Source: Ailurus styani (Eukaryota; Chordata; Mammalia; Carnivora; Ailuridae). Taken from it: a stretch of DNA of 64,000 bases. Both the position numbers and the translations under genes were made by a program. The first letter of the stretch is position 1. Each line of letters begins with the position of its first letter. Below are positions 35,529 to 46,811 of this stretch, in pieces. The notes under the pieces are model-generated. The model searched no databases. It was not told the DNA's origin and saw only the letters and a program-made list of their open reading frames with translations. Location: contig LNAC01000110.1 in the NCBI GenBank assembly GCA_002007465.1, positions 915,448 through 979,447 of the forward strand, in the 5' to 3' direction.

Positions 35529-35850
35529 ATAGCCATTTATTTGCAAATCCTTTTTCTTCCACTTCTTTCTGTACTGACATCAGGGACTTCCTGTCTTCCC
35601 TTCCCTCCCTCGTCCAGGAATTTCATTTACTCTCACGCATTTGACACCCATTTGATGGAGGTGACTTTTTATTATTGACACACAATGGATTGAGCATTTG
35701 GGTTTTAATTTTAATTAAAAATGTGAAGTCAATAATCTACTGTTGCTTATTTCCATTTGTATGACATGTTGATCACTAATTAAACAAGTTCTAGCGGATT
35801 TAGTTGGTTGTAACAACTGTGTACAAACTATGCTTACTTTCTTATCAGTT
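35529..35850. other. Unassigned sequence
   Basis: Nothing supported. Confidence 0.4.
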
Positions 35851-36095
35851 TACCAGCTCTAAAATGACTGTATTTTCTCAGTTCTTACTATTAGTTGGAA
35901 TTTTTTATGTTTCTGATGTTCCTTGAAATGAAGGGGCAGCTGGCTTGTTGCTTAGACATCCTTGGATTGTCCAGCATGTTGTTGAATAGGGATATTTTTG
36001 CCCAGGGGTCCTCTCTAGTAAGTGACCGGAGCTCTGAGATCAAATTTCTCTCTTTACTTTACCTTTGCCATCAAATCTAATGCTTTTCTTATTAG
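35851..36095 (+). repeat. Local duplication, copy A
   Basis: TACCAGCTCTAAAATGACTG to CTTATTAG. It aligns over its whole length with 36928-37178, roughly 85% by eye with several small indels. It shows no SINE, LINE or LTR landmark that I recognise. Confidence 0.88.
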
Positions 36096-36284
36096 CTCTC
36101 TTGGCTGTGTAAGAATATGGACTAAAATTTAAAATATATTACAAGGATAAGAGTGAAGGATAGGGAGTAGAAGGACCTTAGTGGCTTAGATTAGATTATT
36201 ACCCTTACTGGTGCTATTTGTCAGGTACTCCTGTTCCACGACCCTTTGATTTCAAGTCACTAAACTCTACTTGCTTTAGAACTA

Positions 36285-36474
36285 GTGCTGCCAGATAAAA
36301 TTCAGCACACCCAGTTAAATTTGCATTTCAAATAAATAATGAATTTTTTTTAGTGTAAGTATGTTCCATGCAATATTTGTGACATACTTATACCAAAAAA
36401 ATCTCCCAGCTTGTTATCTGTAATTCAAATTTAACTGAGTATTCTGTAGTGTTATTTGATAAATCTGGCAACTC
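36285..36474. mobile_element. Palindromic non-autonomous DNA transposon remnant
   Basis: The left end (GCTGCCAGATAAAA, later CAGTTAAATTTG) pairs with the reverse complement of the right end (CAAATTTAACTGAG, later GATAAATCTGGCAAC). The inverted repeats run about 50 bases or more and the centre is also nearly palindromic. I do not assign a family name. Confidence 0.75.
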
Positions 36475-36476
36475 TA

Positions 36477-36927
36477 TTTGGAACTAAAATTTTTACCAAA
36501 AATGTAGTTGGTATCTCTGATGAAGAGCAGGTTAAATTTGCCTTCACTTGTTTCCACTAAATTTCTAACATGTACACTTAAGTTAAAGACGGGGTGATAA
36601 AGCCATAGATGGATTTAGGGAAAACCACTTGAGCCTCAAAGTTTTTTCCTCTTCTTTCCTTCTAGGAATTCTTTGGGAAATGAGAAGTTTTCTAGCTTCT
36701 TGCATTTTAGTTTTTCTGTTTGAAACACAGGTTGGTCATCTAAGTCAGAGACATTTTCAAGTATACTATAGAAGACAGTGCAGACCAATCTTGGAATATA
36801 ATTCCAAATATGGTTGATATTAGTAGATGTGGTAAAAGAACATGGATGCCATTTTTATCATTTTTCCACAACTTCATTTTCAATAAAACTATTTGCAAAG
36901 TTGCCACAGATCAAATTCCATTATTGC
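36477..36927. other. Unassigned sequence
   Basis: Nothing supported between the transposon remnant and duplication copy B. Confidence 0.4.
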
Positions 36928-37178
36928 TACCAGCTCTAAAGTGACTGTATTTTTCTCAGTTCTTGTTATCAGTTGGAATTTTTGATGTTTAAGATGTTTC
37001 TTGAAATGAAGGGGCAGCTGGCTCATTGCTTAAACATTTTTGGATTGTCCAGAATGTTAGCTGAATAGGGAATTTTTTTTCCCCCATGAGGTCCTCTCTA
37101 GTAGATGGTTGGAGCTCTGGGATCAAATTTTTTTCTTTACCTTTGCCATCAACCCTAAGGCTTTTTACATCTTATTAG
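36928..37178 (+). repeat. Local duplication, copy B
   Basis: Direct-orientation partner of 35851-36095, 1,077 bases downstream. Shared strings include TTGAAATGAAGGGGCAGCTG and GGTCCTCTCTAGTA. Confidence 0.88.
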
Positions 37179-38557
37179 TAAAATTTAGTCTCCTTCTAAA
37201 TCCTTCAGTCTCGTAATATCACATATCTTCACCTTCACCACCTTGTTTGCACATGTTGGCATGGCATTATCTTGGATTTTACCATCATAAATTTCCCAGA
37301 GACTTTGAACAGAGCCATTTCCTTCTCAGGACCACATTCTCAGAGCTGCCATCTTTTCTACTTCTCCATCAGGCAACTGTTATCCCTTCCCCCCGTGACG
37401 ACTTCCTTGACTCCCTGGAACTCATTCTCTGCCTGACTTCCATTCTGACCATTCCAACGCTCTGTATTACCTTCCCTCTTGAACTTACCATGACCTGAGC
37501 ATCAGTTTCATGGCTTTACAGGTCTTCTTCTTTGGCACCTGTTCCTTGGCAAGAGATTTCTGTTAAAGAACATAAGACACTGTTGGCTAGATGCTCTGCA
37601 AAGCCAATTGTGTCATTAAAAAGATTACAGGTTATGTCTAGAGCTAGACCAAAGTATGAGAAGCCTGAAAAATCCAATCAGGACTAAAAAAGATAAGAAA
37701 GTTTGAAGGATCTCAGGAGGAAGTTAATAGATTAATAGAATCCAATCAAAGAATGAGGGAAGTTAATTGCAACAAGGTAAGGGTGCAGAATTCTAACTAT
37801 ACCAGTTAGGTGATTAAAACTGATTTGATGAGTGGCATGGGCTTGTTGGCACAGTTTATATAAAAAAGGCACTGTCCATTTGTGACTCCAGTGAAATCCT
37901 GGAGATGTAAAACTCATGTCTTACTTCCTGGTCTTAAATTTCTGAACAATAAGTAATTGTATGAAGGTCCTAGAACTATGATTTATTAACTTCACTGCAC
38001 TTGAGATGATAAATCTCATTAATCTCCATTAATTAAGCCTTCATATTCAGGCAGGTTTAGAATTAAATATGAATACAATGAAATACACAAAGTCCATGAT
38101 ATTTATGCTTTCATGTAAGAGCATTTTGCACAATCATTAGGAAAAGTTATATATCTGTTCATCTAAGAGATTTGCACTTGTGATTTCCATTTGAAATATG
38201 TATTTGGTTTAGATATATGATAAGTGGAAAAGTATAATAGAATTTTAATAATTTTAAAAATCAGTTTTGTACTACTTAAGAACAGCTGTATTTCACATTC
38301 ATATAATTTATTTGATCCGTAAGAGTTATATAGGAGCTGAGGAAGATCTTATTTGCTAGGGTTTAAGTATGTTCAAATGTTAAGCGAACATTTGAAATGT
38401 TTACCAAGAATCAAATCTATTAAATATGTAACTTAAAATTGGGATAAAATGTATTTAAGGATTTAAGCAGAACTACTTAAGTGATTTTAATCTGTTTAAT
38501 ATGAGTTAATTGAACATTAACAAAAATATATGAAAGTGATTTTTCTTGCTTTATATA
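37179..38557. other. Unassigned sequence
   Basis: The CT-rich part at 37200-37500 faintly resembles an old L2-type 3' region but is not secure. The rest is AT-rich with no call. Confidence 0.35.
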
Positions 38558-38559
38558 AC

Positions 38560-38784
38560 AAGTATTAGATTTTTTTTTTAAGATTTTATTTATTTATTTC
38601 ACAGAGGGAGAGAGATCACAAGGAGGCAGAGAGGCAGGCAGAGAGAGAGAGGGGGAAGCAGGCTCCCCGCTGAGCAGGGAGACCGATGCGGGCCTCGATC
38701 CCAGGACCCTGAGATCATGACCTGTGCCGAAAGCAGAGGCTTTAACCCACTGAGCCACCCAGGCGCCCAAGTATTAGATTTTTT
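38560..38784 (-). repeat. Younger CanSINE in a double insertion
   Basis: The body is 38576-38768, close to consensus (GCGGGCCTCGATCCCAGG, ending CAGGCGCCC). AAGTATTAGATTTTTT lies at 38560-38575 and 38769-38784. It sits in the left target copy of the older SINE that follows. Confidence 0.95.
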
Positions 38785-39014
38785 AAAAAATATTTTACTT
38801 ATTTACTTGAGATAGAGAGCAAGAGAGTGAGAGAGAGCAGGAGCAGGGGAGCAGAAGGAGAGGGAGAAGCAGAGGGAGAAGGAGGAGCAGGCTCCCCACT
38901 GAGCAGGGAGCCTGACTTGGGCTTGATTCTAGGATCCTGAGATCATGACCTGGGCCCAAGGTAGATGCTAAACTGACTGTGCCGCCCAGGTGCCCAACAA
39001 GTATTAGATTTTTT
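38785..39014 (-). repeat. Older CanSINE in the same target site
   Basis: More diverged body 38785-38995 (CTTGGGCTTGATTCTAGG, ending GCCGCCCAGGTGCCC), followed by AACAAGTATTAGATTTTTT. The longer AACAAG form matches the sequence left of the first SINE, so this element came first. Confidence 0.93.
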
Positions 39015-40024
39015 TTAAGTGGAAAATGTGGATGTTGATCTCAAAGGCTTAAGAAAACATTAAATCAAAATTTTTTTGAATATTCATTTAAAACCTAAAT
39101 AGCTATAAATTATACTTTCTGGACACAAACTGAACAGCAAGCATAACACTTTGTACTGTTGATTTTCCCTTCCCTAATTTGTTTTCCCACCGCCAGAATA
39201 CACCGAACAGAATACCCTTTTCTGCCCCCAATACTTCTTTTTCTTCCAAACCCCTGTGAAGTTCTGCCTCTTCAGATTATCTTCCCTAAAATTCTGCTTT
39301 CAATGACTGCTTGTTGCTTTGAGCTTTCCGTACTTTTTTATCTGCTTCATTCACTTTGGACTGACCTTTTAGAATTTTTCAGCCAAAACAGTGTCTCTTA
39401 ATCAACTAGAAGGCAACGTCTTTGCATTTTTATGCCTCTGGTGCACTAGTATGCCTCTGGTGCACTAGAGTTGCTTGCATCAGATTTTATGTAAGATGTA
39501 GTCTTCCTCACCATTTCTCCTCCTATTAGGGGTCAAAATCTCTTCCAGAAATCACCCCCACAGAAAATTTCCAGTATTTCTGTTTGACTGATACTGGGTT
39601 ACGGGTTACGTGCTTAATCATAACCCAGGGTGGGTTACACTGTTCACTTAGAGCAATTATGCCTTATATCCTAAGGCTGGGTGAAAAATACAAGTCATTT
39701 TATGTTGAATCCCACTATTACCATGATTCATTGGGCCATCTTTAGAATCCATGTTGGGAATGTCACTTTCACAGTCTGAGCCTCAGTTTCCTGCCCTGTA
39801 AAACAAATGAATTAGTGTTAGACTGGATCAGGGACATCCAGCTCAGGAGACACCTTGGCATATTAGAGATGTCCAAAATTTCCCTTCATTCTAGTGGGGA
39901 TTTTGTGGGGTTCATGTCCATTCTGATTGATTCCAGCAACTGCAATCAAGGTATAGAGGAGGAGAAGGGGGGAAGAAATTTTTCTTTTGTCTTCAGGTAA
40001 TTCACTTTTTCTTTTCTTTTCTTT
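39015..40024. other. Unassigned sequence with a small tandem repeat and a MIR fragment
   Basis: The CT-rich part 39160-39480 faintly resembles an L2 3' end. A short MIR-like piece ('GAGCCTCAGTTTCCTGCCCTGTAAAAC') lies at about 39775-39830. No gene. Confidence 0.4.
39431..39468 (+). repeat. Perfect 19-bp tandem duplication
   Basis: TATGCCTCTGGTGCACTAG occurs twice in succession. Confidence 0.97.
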
Positions 40025-40134
40025 TTTAAAAGATCTTATTTTTAAGTAATCTCCACACCCAGTGTGGGGCTCAAACTCACAACCCTGAGATCAAGAGTCG
40101 CATGCTCCAGGAACTGAACCAGCCAGGAGTCCCA
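40025..40134 (-). repeat. Short-type CanSINE
   Basis: 'AAAAGATCTTATTTTTAAGTAATCTCC', 'GGGGCTCAAACTCACAACCC', 'GAGATCAAGAGTCGCATGCTC' and 'CCAGCCAGGAGTCCC'. Confidence 0.88.
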
Positions 40135-40721
40135 ATCCACTTTTTCTTCATCTAACTTTACTTGGTGTCACAGCCTGGTATTATCTCGAATCTTAACATA
40201 CTTCTATTATGATAGCATTGAAGGAATTCAAGTCATGATCTTCAATACTAAAACCCTTTTGTTTAAAATACGACTTTGTGGCTGGCTTGTCTGCTATTTT
40301 AAAAGCACTATGGTGCTTAAATATTCCAGCTGCTAAATAGGACAGGTGTCTGATGATCCTCAGAGCAGTTGTCTAAAAATAGAACTCGAAGCTGGAATAC
40401 ATTCTCTGGCATTAGCCATAGGCAATCACCACTATAATTAATGTAAATGAACACCGGATAGCTGTTTTTGTGAATTTTAATGCGGCACTAGATTTTCATT
40501 GTTTATGAAAAAAAATGGAGTTAAATCTTAGAGATTAGAAACTAGGGTTTTATGATTTAGGGGAAATTTTTTTGGCCTACTGCAAAAAGGGTAAGGCAAA
40601 AAAATATTGTGTGCCAGAGGATGTCCATTTGATATTTTTCCTGCAAACTTCTTAATTTAAGTGGCATGATGAGATTGATTTTCTTGGTCTCCACAAAGAT
40701 GATGGGCGTTGAGGCTGAAAG
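40135..40721. other. Unassigned repeat-poor sequence
   Basis: No repeat or gene is recognised. Confidence 0.4.
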
Positions 40722-40752
40722 GCGGTGGGCGGGGGGGAATGGGGGGGGAAGA
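40722..40752 (+). other. G-rich tract, possible G-quadruplex
   Basis: GGCGGTGGGCGGGGGGGAAT is followed by eight G. There are enough runs of three or more G for a predicted intramolecular quadruplex on the plus strand. No promoter is recognised beside it. Confidence 0.55.
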
Positions 40753-40829
40753 GAAGGATGTATTTTGCAAGGTTATGGAAAGCTGATGGAGATAAGAGAA
40801 CAAAAGGAGGGGCATTTATTTGTCATTTA

Positions 40830-41065
40830 CATTGAACCTACTAATATCTCAAGTACTTGATTTGCATGATCTCACATAATCACCATAGAAACCCTATAAA
40901 GAAAGGACTATTGTCCTCATTTTACAAAAGGATAAATTGATATGATTAAGGAAATTTCTCAAGTTCACACAGTTATTAAGTGACAGAAGTAGGATTCAAA
41001 CCCAGGTTTAACTAATTTCGAAGCCATGCTTCTAACCACTGGTCTATATACTGCCTTCCATGGGA
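40830..41065 (-). repeat. MIR
   Basis: 'CTATTGTCCTCATTTTACAAAAGG', 'CTCAAGTTCACACAGTTATTAAGTGACAG', 'GGATTCAAACCCAGG' and 'TTCTAACCACTGGTCTATATACTGCC' are the reverse MIR landmarks. Confidence 0.92.
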
Positions 41066-41764
41066 TTATAGTTGTATTTTTTTAAAAAAATGTTTTTGAC
41101 ATATGTTATCTCTCACTTTAATGTCAGAGAGGTTCAGTTTAGGTGCTATGAAAGAGTGTGGTAATATTGTAAAATAGTGCACGAAAACATCCAGGTATGT
41201 GGATTGGCATAAAAAGTATCAAAATAGCCAAGCTCAGTGGAAGATAAGAAACTCTTAACCAGAGATTGATTATTTTGGGAATTTGGGAGTGGGTTAGAGA
41301 ATGGCAAGTTGTATAAAATAACAGGGAGATAATGTAGTACTTAGGAAAAAGAAATGGAAATCAGTAGAAGTTAGAGTTCAGTGAAAAAAGAGAGAAAGAA
41401 AGTTACTGGAGTGGAATGATGAATGTAGCATGAAAAAACCAAGATGGCAGATAAGGGTTTCAGGGGCTCGTGACAGTAGGGGGAACAGAAGCTGGAAACC
41501 AGAGTGGGTGCAAAGATGCAATCCCTATAGTTAAAGCCAGAGATAAGAGCCAGGCAAGTGAAGAATTTGGGCCCCATAGAAAGGAATTGTAAGGCCTAGA
41601 AGGAGGAGGAGGTTTATGGAAAATATTATGTGGTACTTTAAAGCTTGACTGGCCATTTGGAGCAAAAGCAATAAGCTTGAGCACGTAATTAAGCTGACTG
41701 AACAATGTTAACCATAGTACTACGGTTTCATAGTCACATGCCCTTGGTGTATAGGAGTTGTGAA
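41066..41764. other. Unassigned sequence
   Basis: Purine-rich on the plus strand; no gene or repeat is supported. Confidence 0.4.
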
Positions 41765-41950
41765 AAAAGCATCAATGGATGTGGAGCCCAAGGATTTGGG
41801 TCAAATACTGGATAGGCTGTTTACTATCAAGCTGTGTAACATAGTACAAGTCACTTACAGTCTCTGAGCCCCTTTCTTCATCTATAGGATGGGTAGTTGA
41901 TTGCATTAAATATGATTAGATATGGAAAAGAGCTAAATACGTGATGGTAC
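41765..41950 (+). repeat. MIR fragment
   Basis: 'AGCTGTGTAACATAGTACAAGTCACTTACAGTCTCTGAGCCCC' and 'CTTCATCTATAGGATGGGTAG' match MIR. Confidence 0.82.
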
Positions 41951-42124
41951 TGAGTTGTTTTCTATGATACTATTTTTAAGTCTTTAAATGAAAAATATAA
42001 TGAAATTATATATTAAAAGGTCCCCAAAGGATAAAAAGTTATATAGTGAAGAGAGAGTCTCTATCCCCCCGTGATAGTCAGTCCTACTCTCTAAAGGCAT
42101 TCACCATAAATAGACTCTTGTATC

Positions 42125-42418
42125 CTTCCAGAAATATTCTATTATATATAAAATCTCCCTATTTATTTATCCCTTCAGTGGGGATATTCTATACAGGTGC
42201 TTTTTTCACTTAATAATATATTCCGGAGATCATTTTATAATAGCACATGGAATCATACTTGATTATTATGGTGGTTTGAAAGTATTGATTTATTTAACCA
42301 CTTCTCTTTTAATGGTCACTTAGGATATATCCAGTCCTCTGTTTATTACCAACCACTGTGCAATGTAAAATCACATTGCAATTTAACAAACATTAAATAC
42401 TTTGTGTATATAAAGACC
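42125..42418 (-). mobile_element. L1 3' UTR fragment (L1M-like)
   Basis: 'GTGCTTTTTTCACTTAATAATATATTCCGGAGATC', 'TTTATTTAACCACTTCTC' and 'GGATATATCCAG' fit the reverse-strand L1M 3' UTR. Confidence 0.55.
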
Positions 42419-42636
42419 TATTTTTAGCATTAAATATTTATTTGTTGGGGCACCTGAGTGGCTCAGTGGGTTAAGCTTCTGCCTTCACCTTAGGTTATGA
42501 TCCCAGAGTCCTGGGATCAAGCCCCGCATCAGGCTTTCTGCTCAGCAGGGAGCCTGCTTCCCACCCCCCTGCCTGCCTCTCTGCCTACTTGTGATCTCTC
42601 TCTCTCTGTCAAATAAATAAATAAAATATTGTTTAA
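42419..42636 (+). repeat. CanSINE nested in the tail of a second SINE
   Basis: The body is about 42447-42632, starting GGGGCACCTGAGTGGCTCAG and ending AAATAAATAAATAAAATATTG. AATATTTATTTGTT before it and AAGATTTATTTGTT after it look like its target-site duplication, lying in the T-rich end of the following minus-strand SINE. Confidence 0.9.
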
Positions 42637-42832
42637 AAGATTTATTTGTTTATTTCAAGAGAGAGAGAGAGCATGAGTGTGGCGGGGGGGCAGAGGGAGA
42701 GATGAAGCAGGTTCCCCACTGAGTGGGGAGGCCAGGCTCCATCTCAGGACCCTGACATCATGACCTGAGCCAAAACCAAGAGTTGCATGCTTAACCGATT
42801 GAGCCACCCAGGCACCTCTTATTTTTAGCATT
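42637..42832 (-). repeat. CanSINE, host of the preceding insertion
   Basis: The body ends GAGCCACCCAGGCACC at about 42817. TATTTTTAGCATT directly after it (42820-42832) also occurs before the pair (near 42419-42431), so the older minus copy has its duplication on both sides of the composite. Confidence 0.9.
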
Positions 42833-43094
42833 CTTAAACTAGACATGTTTCTTGCCATCAAATAACTCTTAACCTAGTATAAATAATTGGCTGACAGTGC
42901 ATGGCCTGTACAGAAGAATACAACTCTTAAACTAATTAACATCACTCTTACCCAGAAATGCCTTTCCCTGTCTCCATATTGCCACCTTATTTAGAAAAAT
43001 CTCAGTCTTTCTCTTTACATAAGATGTAGCGAATCCCATACCCCACACAGCTGTTTTTTGGTCCCTTTATATTTCTCAACTCTCCTTTATCTTT

Positions 43095-43695
43095 GGTAGG
43101 AGAAGCAAAACTTTACGTCTACCCATCTTAGATTTTCAGCTTTAACAAAAAACAAACAAACAAAAATAAAAACAGATTAACAGGAGAAAACCAAAGAATT
43201 CATTAACTTGGGCAATGCACACCATGGGGGAGAAACTTAAACCAAAACTAACTCAAAATGGCAGCTTGGAATTCTAGGTAATAGCTTAAAAGTGTCGCTT
43301 ATACAGCATCTTTAACAAAGAACAAGAAATTTGTCCAGTAATGACAGGACAAAGGAAACTCGTTTTAGATTTCCAAGCATGACAAACCATGGGAAGGTAA
43401 ATATATAGGGGGAAATAATAGAGTAAGTTTTGTTTGCAGGTTCCTTTGGTGCCATCTCTGGCCTGATAAGTATGTCTTCTTCCCTCCTGGTACAGGCAAG
43501 GTACCATTTACATGGGAATTTTATGTTCCCTTCCAGGGAAAAAAAGGAGGATCAGTGTCTTTCTTATACCTGCAATTTTTAAAGTATCTTTAATACAAAA
43601 TAATCAATATGCAAAAGTGGGTCACATATTCTAGTTTTCCTTAGTAGCGGAGGTTTGCACACCAGTGAAAAGTGTTGTAGAGGATCTTGGAGCTC
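43095..43695 (-). mobile_element. ERV1-like LTR remnant
   Basis: Read in reverse it has a terminal '...AAAGTTTTGCTTCTCCTACCA', a preceding pyrimidine/T-rich part and 'CTGTTAATCTG', like the 12366-12830 element. There is no internal viral region. The outer boundary is uncertain. Confidence 0.5.
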
Positions 43696-43824
43696 TCTTA
43701 CCCTTAAAACTGTGAATCACCAACATGAGAAAAAAAATGGAGGTACAAATACCATTGCAATATGCAATTGGAATGTAGATTACAGGTGCAGCTATTACTG
43801 AAAACCCTGTGGATATTCCTATAG

Positions 43825-44025
43825 CAGGTAAGAGCTTGGACTTTGTTGTTGACAGAACTTTCAGCAGTTCCAGCTCTGGGTCCTATTGTGTCTCAGTTTG
43901 CCTATTTCTAACGATAGAGAAAAATGCCCATCTGACAAATCTGTGGTAAGGAAGAAGTGGGACAGTAAATGGAAAGCATTATCTAAATCCCTGCACACAG
44001 TAATCACTAGTTAAATTGAGCTATT
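43825..44025 (+). repeat. MIR fragment
   Basis: 'AAGAGCTTGGACTTTGTTG', 'CTATTGTGTCTCAGTTTGCC', 'AATGGAAAGCATTATCTAAATCC' follow the MIR order. Confidence 0.7.
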
Positions 44026-44634
44026 ACTGAATTTTTGATAGGAATAGCAACTGAGTGTAAGTTAGTGAGAAAGGAGAAAGAAAATACAGGTCTAATCAGC
44101 TTCACTGGGTAAGCATGATTATAAATATGACTGTTTTCCTTGGGTCTAAAGAACAAATCTTTGCAAAATTAATTGCACAGTTCAGGAAAAAAAACCCTGC
44201 AGATATAAACCAAATGCAGGCAAATATAATAAAAATATAAAACATAATCAAATAATGATAACGTTATTGATAATACCTAAAATACTCACAATGATTTTCT
44301 TTTGCAAGCATTTTAATATGTATAGTCCAGTCCACCAGATTATTGGATAAATAAATGGACTCTTGAAAATGCTTGGGAGACAGAGATTTATGGTTATGAT
44401 TCTGAGGAAATAAAGTTAAAATAAACTTCAGGGTTTTAGGATCATAGAATTTTAGTGCTAGACAGAATTTGACAGTGTGATCAACTGGTTCTAAAAGTTC
44501 TGTGAGTCTTAGATCCCTTTGAGAATCTGCTGGAAGCTCTATTTCCTCTCCTTAGAAAAATAAAATTTTTTATATAATTTTGGAGGGCCCACGGATGTGC
44601 TGAAGCAAATCCATGGCCTTGTAGAGCCTTTGTT
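44026..44634. other. Unassigned sequence
   Basis: A MER- or MLT-like string 'GGTTCTAAAAGTTCTGTGAGTC' near 44490 is too short to call. No gene. Confidence 0.4.
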
Positions 44635-44875
44635 TTATTTTTAAATAACTTTATTGAGCTATAACTTAAATCTCATATAACTCACCCATTTTCAGTGTAC
44701 AATTTAATGAACTTTAGTATATGTATAGAGTTACACAGCCACCAACACAACCTAATTTTAGAATCTTTCCATCACACTGAAAAGAAATCCTAAGTCCATT
44801 TATAGTCACTCCCCATTTCTACCTCAGTCCCAGGCAACCACTAATGTACTTTCTGTCACTGCTGTATTTTCAGGG
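44635..44875 (-). mobile_element. L1 3'-end fragment
   Basis: 'AATAACTTTATTGAGCTATAAC', 'CACCCATTTTCAGTGTACAATTTAATGA', 'GTTACACAGCCACCAACACAAC' and 'CCAGGCAACCACTAATGTACTTTCTGTC' are a clear reverse-strand L1 3' UTR. Confidence 0.88.
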
Positions 44876-45121
44876 CTGAATTTATTTTTTTTCTTCTATC
44901 CATAATAAAAAAATATGTTTAACATCCAACTCATAGATGCACATGCGGACACCACAAAAATTTCATAGAACAATGCTCTTATTCTGTGTACTATACTCTG
45001 ATATATTCCATTCCAGTACAAAAATCGATTTTATGATCCACTGAGTTACAACCTCCAGTTTGAAAAACTCCATCCTACAGGGTCTACCCTCAGTAAAAAT
45101 AAAACCAGACTGAACCCTGAA

Positions 45122-45205
45122 GCAGATGGCAACGTCATTTAACAGCTGAAGAGACAGGTTCAGAAATGTGACTTGCCAAAGGCAAAGTCAGGATTAGAAT
45201 TCAGT
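45122..45205 (-). repeat. MIR fragment
   Basis: 'TTTAACAGCTGAAGAGACAGGTTCAG', 'GACTTGCCAAAGGC' and 'AGGATTAGAATTCAG' match the reverse MIR core. Confidence 0.65.
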
Positions 45206-46811
45206 TCTCTTTTGTCCTTCATTACTTGTTCTACCTCTGATTTCCACGAGATAAAAACACAAAAGAGGTTTTTAAAAGTCGTAAAAAGGATGGCTAAGGT
45301 TCAGAAGAAAAAAGTGTTAATGTGCTATACTTTGGGACAGAAGAGAACCTTGGTTTTTCCTAGGGGATCGGGTGGCGAGTCTGGCGGAGCAGTGAGCGGT
45401 TGCTCGGGACCACGCAAGAAAGGCACACCTGTTGCAAGGTGACCAAAAGCATACCCTGGAGGCCAATTGCTTAATTGCCCAGTGTAGTGTTCAGGTAATT
45501 ACAGGTGAAGCCAAGCAGCCTTTTCCACTGAGAAGTCTCCTGTGGCTCTGTTGCCCAGGAGGACTGGCAGGAGCAAGGATGTTTATAATCTTCTTCAGTG
45601 ACTGCAGCCTGCTTTCTGCAGTGCCTGTGGACTGGCACCCCATCTACATTCAGAGCACATGCCTACAAGGGCATCGTCATCCTTATTTGCTTTTGCTGCA
45701 AGTGGAAATGTCAGCTCTCCATCGACTGAATATTCGGTGTGATGATTATAAAACCTATTGCCTGTGATCCAAATTTTGCATAACAAGCAGCAAAATGACA
45801 AGTGATGGTAGGTTCCAATGTTAAGAATTCAGATGTTGAGTGGATAATCACTCCAATAATTGATAAAAACTGGGAAGAGGATTATGAAGGAAAGGTACAG
45901 AGCCCCCTGAGATCACATTACAGGGGTTACCTGGCTAGACCTGATGGATGATGAAATCTAAGCTTCTAGTCATTCTGGTTTACAAGATGGGCTCCTTGGC
46001 AGGGACAGGTATGATTAAACACTTTGTCCACCAAAGTAGTTATAGACAGGTATCACAAAGACTAAGAATTCCATTTGAGATTCCAATCCTAGAACATCTT
46101 AGAATCCCTTGCTCCTAGGAATAGAGCTAAGGGTAAGTTAGAGAATGTGTGCTGTTCCTCTTCTTATCCAAAGAAAGAACCGATATGCAGGAATTAAATG
46201 AAGTCTGGCTGGAACAGAGTGTGAAAGAACTTAGGGAATAATAATAATAATTAACAAAAAAAAGGATGAAAAGTTCTTGTAGAGAATTGAGGAAATAAGA
46301 AACCCAGGAAACACAGGATTCCAATAAGATGGCAGAGAATCGAAACTGCAATGAGGAGACTAAAAAGTAGAAAAATGTGACAAGAGGAAGGGGAGATAAA
46401 AATCTATCCCAAGGAGGAGTAAACCCAATAAATGTGAAATGTAAGCCTCTTCGTACTGAGAAGTGTGTGATAATCTGGACTATCTGCAGAAGAAATATAA
46501 CATGCATACTTCCAACAATAATGAGGAACCAATAGTTGGCTCTTGAAAAGGAAGGGCAGGAGAATGTGAGTTGGGGGAGAGGGGAAAGGAAAAGAATGTG
46601 GAATTGAGAGTAGACTGCTGACCTTGGAAGAATCGTGATTCATCAACGAGGGCCTTAAGTATTGGGTGAAAATTAACCTCTTGAGTAAAAAATGAAAGAT
46701 ATGAGTCCCTGTTTTTGGCTATGTGCAGATTTGATGTGGCTCATTGCTTGTCTTGCCCCAGGCCACAATTGGGGTGGCAAGTTTAAAAAGACTTGTTGAG
46801 CACATTTTTGG
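45206..46811. other. Unassigned sequence with a short GC-rich patch
   Basis: The patch 45360-45430 is richer in CG dinucleotides than its surroundings. Frames of 89, 111 and 126 codons occur between 45173 and 46507 but show no domain, signal or family I can name. No gene is called. Confidence 0.4.

Noticed and set aside
35273..35644. A 123-codon plus-strand frame
   Set aside because: Most of it lies inside an MLT1-type LTR in consensus order; no protein family is recognised.
45432..45767. A 111-codon frame beside a CG-richer patch, considered as an exon
   Set aside because: No homologue comes to mind, the GC-rich patch is under 100 bases, and no splice sites could be argued with confidence.
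46127..46507. A 126-codon minus-strand frame rich in Phe, Leu and Ser
   Set aside because: It is the shadow of purine-rich plus-strand sequence with no domain or splice context.
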